Shown: piece by piece, positions 60,740-64,000 of the stretch
Numbering within the stretch: the stretch's first letter is position 1
Layout: each line of letters begins with the position of its first letter
DNA from: Carallia brachiata
Lineage: Eukaryota; Streptophyta; Magnoliopsida; Malpighiales; Rhizophoraceae
Direction: 5' to 3'
Assembly (NCBI GenBank): GCA_021464245.1
Contig: JADCRB010000038.1
Span: forward strand, 3,134,811-3,198,810
DNA: 64,000 nt
The notes under the pieces: model-generated
Database searches by the model: none
The model's input: only the letters and a program-made list of their open reading frames with translations
Told to the model about the DNA's origin: nothing
Made by a program: the position numbers and the translations under genes

Positions 60740-61284
60740 TTTTAATTAATTAGGGTCTCAACAAACGGTCCTAGGATAAGGAGGAGTAGATCAGAACAAA
60801 TAACTTAACACAAGAATAACAATAATAAAACTAAAACAGAAAATAAAACATAAATACAAAATAAAACATAAAATAAACTATAAACATAAAGGTTAACAAA
60901 TCTAAAGTACTGGCGTTATTTCACTGAACTAGATCTTTGATTTCATAAAGATGCTCAGAATCCTTATAGTTCCGGTTTCCAACCCTTATACTTTAGTGTT
61001 TATAAACAGTAAATAAGAACAGTAAAATAGAAAACAGTAAATAAAAATAGATACAAGTAACCAACTCGGGAGGCAAGTCTACCACATCTGGTGCTTAACA
61101 AAGAAAAGAAATAATATAAACAAAGTTTATTGAATAGTAAAGGGATACAGGTTTAAACAGAAAGGACCTTTACAAGATGGGAGGACCTTTTCTAGAGAGC
61201 TGTAACTTCCAAGGTTTTAGAGAGAGTTTTTAAGAAGAGAGAGGAAGCTATTTCCAAGTTCTGCCTCAAATGAAGTAGAGATAT

Positions 61285-61297
61285 GGGTTTTATAGGG
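61285..61297 (-). promoter_or_regulatory. candidate TATA box of the viral pregenomic promoter
   Basis: CCCTATAAAACCC on the minus strand, about 150 bp after ORF2 in transcription order. Just upstream are two copies of a 26-bp repeat (61317-61342 and 61365-61390). Confidence 0.5.
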
Positions 61298-61316
61298 AAA
61301 AGAGTACTATTTAGAT

Positions 61317-61390
61317 ACTGTTCATTGACCGGTGGCTTTTTTGTAAATTTTGTGAATATGAAAGACTGTTCATGGACCGGTGGCTTTTTG
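61317..61390 (-). repeat. 26-bp direct repeat upstream of the viral TATA box
   Basis: ACTGTTCATTGACCGGTGGC... and ACTGTTCATGGACCGGTGGC..., 48 bp apart, with few differences. The position suggests an enhancer repeat; no function is shown. Confidence 0.75.
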
Positions 61391-61447
61391 CAATTTTAAG
61401 GAACAGTATAAAACAACTCTGTTTACAATTTTAACAGGTTTTACAAA

Positions 61448-62990
61448 TCAAAAGGATCTTGTGAAAAAGATCCATGTTACTTCTTCTTCTTCGCTGGAGT
61501 CTTTATCATCTGTGGCAAGGTTGATGGTTTTAACAGACTTCTTGGAGGAAGAATGTGGAGATAGTTGCTGGGACATTTGTTGCATGATCGCAAGGTATTT
61601 GTCCTTGGTTTTAGCAGCAGAAAGTCGACATTGCCAATGAGACCTTTCAGCTAGGAAGGCAGCATGTTCTTTGTTCATAGTCTGCAACCGGGGATGAGAG
61701 GTCTCCGCAATGGATTTTAAGTGTGCAGTAAGCCATTTTTCTACTGCAGGAGGTTTTACATTGGATGGAATGTCATATTCGTTCCCCATCTAATCCAGAA
61801 TGTTCTAACAACCATATTCCCGGCTTTGTGGTTTATGAATTTGTAATCCCATTTCACAACCCAACGAATAAAGAAGTTAATACAGAAGAAAAAAAATTTA
61901 GGAAACTTTTTCTCCTGATCTGGGTTTTATAATGTTGTTCAAAGAGTTTACAACTAGGCAAAAGTTCATCTGGGAGGATGGACTTTGTGCAACCAAAATA
62001 ATCCCACCACTAAAGGAACCAAGCTGGAATATGTTTAGGTTGGAAGGTTTTATCAAAATAAATAAGCCAAGTGTGGCCGCATTTAGAGTTTTGGTAAAGG
62101 AAGGCATTAAACCATGCTTGTTAATAATCCCAATATGAGAAATAAAGGTTCGAGTCAAGATTATCAGGTTCAAATTAAATGGATTCCAAAAGAAATGGAG
62201 ATCCATATTATTTAGGATGGAGAATATCCATGATCTGGCAAGTGGAGCAAGCATAGTCTTTTTTAGGATCAAAGACTGTGTCTGTAAAGGTTTTCCATTG
62301 GCCATCAGGTTGTTTTACTTGGTATTGGAATTTCCATTTTACAGAGGGCTGGTCTGTTTCGGAAAGAAGAGCCATATAATAGGCTACAGGTTTTCGAAAA
62401 TCCCAAGGTTTATATTCCCAGTTGGCTCCAAAAGCATTTAAAACAGCGCCATAGGGTGTTCCTTGATGTTTTCCTGAAGTTGGAAGATATCATTCTTCAA
62501 GAACAAAAAGGTTTTAGGTATATTCTTTTTGAACATACGTTGTCTATTTGTCAGAGGACAAAGTTTTAGAAGAAATATTTTGAGATATCTCCTTAGAAGA
62601 AGATGAGATAATCTCCTTTTGTTTTAAAGTGGGTTTAGAAATTATACCTGAGGGCGTCTCTGCCACAGGCTGGGGTTTATTTTCGCGATTTTGGAGGGCA
62701 AGAATTATTTCAGAGTTTTGAGCTAATTTGGCAGTCCATTCTTGGACTAGTTTTTCTTTAGCCTTTAGCTCATTTGTCTTGGAAATCTCTTTTTCTTCAC
62801 AAATAATGTCAGCCCATGATTTTTTAATGGTTTTAAGGATTTTGGGATTTTGGTCCGCAGTGGTTTTGATGGCATTGATGGCTGTTGACATCAATTTGTT
62901 TATTGGTTTGGTTTTAGGGGGGCTATGGACTGTTTCATCCTAAACCTGAGTTTTCCCTTTGTCTTTAGATTTGGATTTTTTAGGAGGCAT
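61448..62990 (-). pseudogene. caulimovirid ORF2 (function unknown), broken
   Basis: Begins at ATG 62990 with a lysine-rich MPPKKSKSKDKGK. After 16 codons an in-frame TAG (62942-62940) interrupts it. Open remnants follow at 62894-62544 (charged, coiled-coil-like), 62305-61898 and 61789-61448; the last ends in a Ser/Glu-acidic tail. The product resembles no enzyme I know. Florendoviruses have a second ORF of unknown function in this place, which is the basis for the call. Confidence 0.6.
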
Positions 62991-63098
62991 GATGAGAAGA
63001 CCTGTTTTGGATAAATTCTCGGGTTAGAAAGTTTGGTAGATAATTGGTTTTTCCCTTAATATACTTAATATCAAAATCAAATATACTAATATAGTCTG

Positions 63099-63395
63099 TC
63101 ATCTAATAAAAATCTGTTTAGAAGCAACGTTTTTAACATTTTTTTCTAAAACATCTTTTACAGATTTACAATCAATCCGAAGTAAGAACTTCTGATTTAG
63201 TAAATCAGATTGAGATTTAGAAATGCAAAAAACAATGCTTAAAATTTCTTTTCGTATAGTAGGATAATTGGTTTGTGCACATTTCCGATGTCCAGAAGTA
63301 TATTGAATAATATATTCTCGACCATTAGAGAGTTGTTTTAAAATACCACCATAACCAAGATCTGAAGCATATGTTTCAATTATCTTGGGTGTCAA
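63099..63395 (-). pseudogene. caulimovirid RNase H, inactive
   Basis: Ribonuclease H domain with GYGGILKQ, YTSGHRKCAQTNYPT, the KEILSIV helix and FLLRIDCKS. The first catalytic aspartate is replaced: the segment reads ETYAS where the family has ETDAS. The frame then ends at a TGA in place of the usual tryptophan after QIFIR. In the next frame homology continues to a stop that overlaps the start of ORF2 by a few bases. Confidence 0.78.
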
Positions 63396-63431
63396 AGGAT
63401 CAGGAAGAGATAGGCAAGGGATATCCTTAAC

Positions 63432-64000
63432 CTATTTTTTAATTTTTTGGACAGTAGAAGTATGTTCATCAGTCCAAGGAGAAGGGTTCTTCTTAAGTCT
63501 TTGATGGAGAGGTTGACAGATTTTATTGAGATTGGGATAGAAGTCAAAGACATAGTTAAGACTTCCAAAATCTCTGTAGTTGAGTTTTATCCAGGATTTT
63601 ATAAGGAAATTTATCAACAAAGGATAAGGATCGTTGTATAGGTGTGATTGTTCCTTGAAGAATATGGTGTCCAAGAAAACGGATTTTGGTCTGGAAAAGA
63701 GACATTTTTGGTTTAGAGATAACAAGACCATTTTTCTTAGTGATAAAGAAAAACATTTTTAAATGTTTAAAATGTTCATTCAAAGAATGAGAGAATACCG
63801 AGATGTTATCAATGTAAACAATGATGTAAGATGAATATACAGCAAAATGTCATTCATTATTCGTTGAAATTCACTTGAAGCATTTGTTAAACCAAATGGC
63901 ATAAATTCCACTCATACTGACTAAAATGAACAGTAAAAGCAGTTTTATAACGGTCTTGTGGGGCAATTTGAATTTGTCAAACTAGATTTCAAATCAATTT
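63432..64000 (-). pseudogene. caulimovirid reverse transcriptase, inactive
   Basis: Similarity to the RVT_1 domain is spread over several frames with stops between 63785 and 63990. The catalytic loop reads YIDN where caulimovirids have YIDD, so the second metal-binding aspartate is lost. A further frame change lies near 63560, and an in-frame stop follows at about 63430. The order palm, thumb, connection is still recognisable (FLGHHIL; LNKICQPLHQRL). It would have copied pregenomic RNA into DNA. Confidence 0.8.

Larger units (their letters stand above)
60740..64000 (-). mobile_element. endogenous caulimovirid (florendovirus-like) element, decayed, open at the right edge
   Basis: On the minus strand, reverse transcriptase (from 64000) leads to RNase H, then a second ORF (62990 to about 61448), and then a non-coding region with a TATA box (61297-61285) and repeats. 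A second ORF after RNase H followed by a promoter region matches the florendovirus layout as I know it; the family Caulimoviridae is surer than the genus. There are no LTRs, as expected for a pararetrovirus. Stops and frame changes throughout, and altered catalytic aspartates, show an old inactive copy. The left limit is uncertain (60740-61100). Movement, coat and protease regions would lie beyond the right edge. Confidence 0.8.

Noticed and set aside
60740..61290. tRNA-Met primer site in the viral leader
   Set aside because: No TGGTATCAGAGC or close match on the minus strand in this interval.

Overview
The window is nuclear DNA of a flowering plant, most likely a eudicot. Plant-type genes with GT-AG introns sit in AT-rich intergenic DNA filled with LTR retrotransposons, MITE-like repeats and an endogenous pararetrovirus. 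I see no rRNA or tRNA gene, CRISPR array or bacterial-style operon.

Layout. 1-5303: the 5' part of a decayed Ty3/gypsy element on the minus strand (LTR, primer-binding site, gag, protease, reverse transcriptase running off the left edge). 7859-9903: three MITE-like repeats, one a Mutator-type element with a 9-bp target duplication. 10983-11623 (-): a small membrane-protein gene of the At5g65660 type, two exons, frameshifted in exon 2. 11930-12342: two more repeat copies. 16720-18899: an old solo LTR with a perfect 5-bp target duplication. 20383-26720 (-): a Ty1/copia element of SIRE/Maximus type with a truncated 5' LTR and several frame breaks. About 29590-33650 (+): a five-exon Aux/IAA repressor gene closest to IAA9, whose exon 4 acceptor is damaged in this sequence. 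33651-50475: mostly non-coding DNA with repeat copies, foldbacks and tandem repeats. 50476-52662 (+): a WAV3/EDA40-type RING plus VWA ubiquitin ligase gene, apparently intronless. 55555-56712 (-): an RMD5-type subunit gene of the GID/CTLH ubiquitin ligase, probably with a long leader intron. 59025-60277: two copies of the MITE family also present at 8750. About 60740-64000 (-): a caulimovirid (florendovirus-like) endogenous viral element with inactivating changes.

The four host genes are not an operon, but their order is informative. As I recall the Arabidopsis maps, homologues lie together in a duplicated block (At5g65660, IAA9 = At5g65670, WAVH2 = At5g65683; and At4g37880 = RMD5-like beside EDA40 = At4g37890). 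This window holds the union of the two blocks, which looks like the ancestral order spread out by transposons. Two of the genes act in auxin responses (Aux/IAA repression; WAV3-family root gravitropism) and two encode ubiquitin-ligase components. I see no evidence for a new multigene system. The most useful leads are the synteny, two probable sequence or assembly lesions in conserved genes, and several well-bounded repeats.
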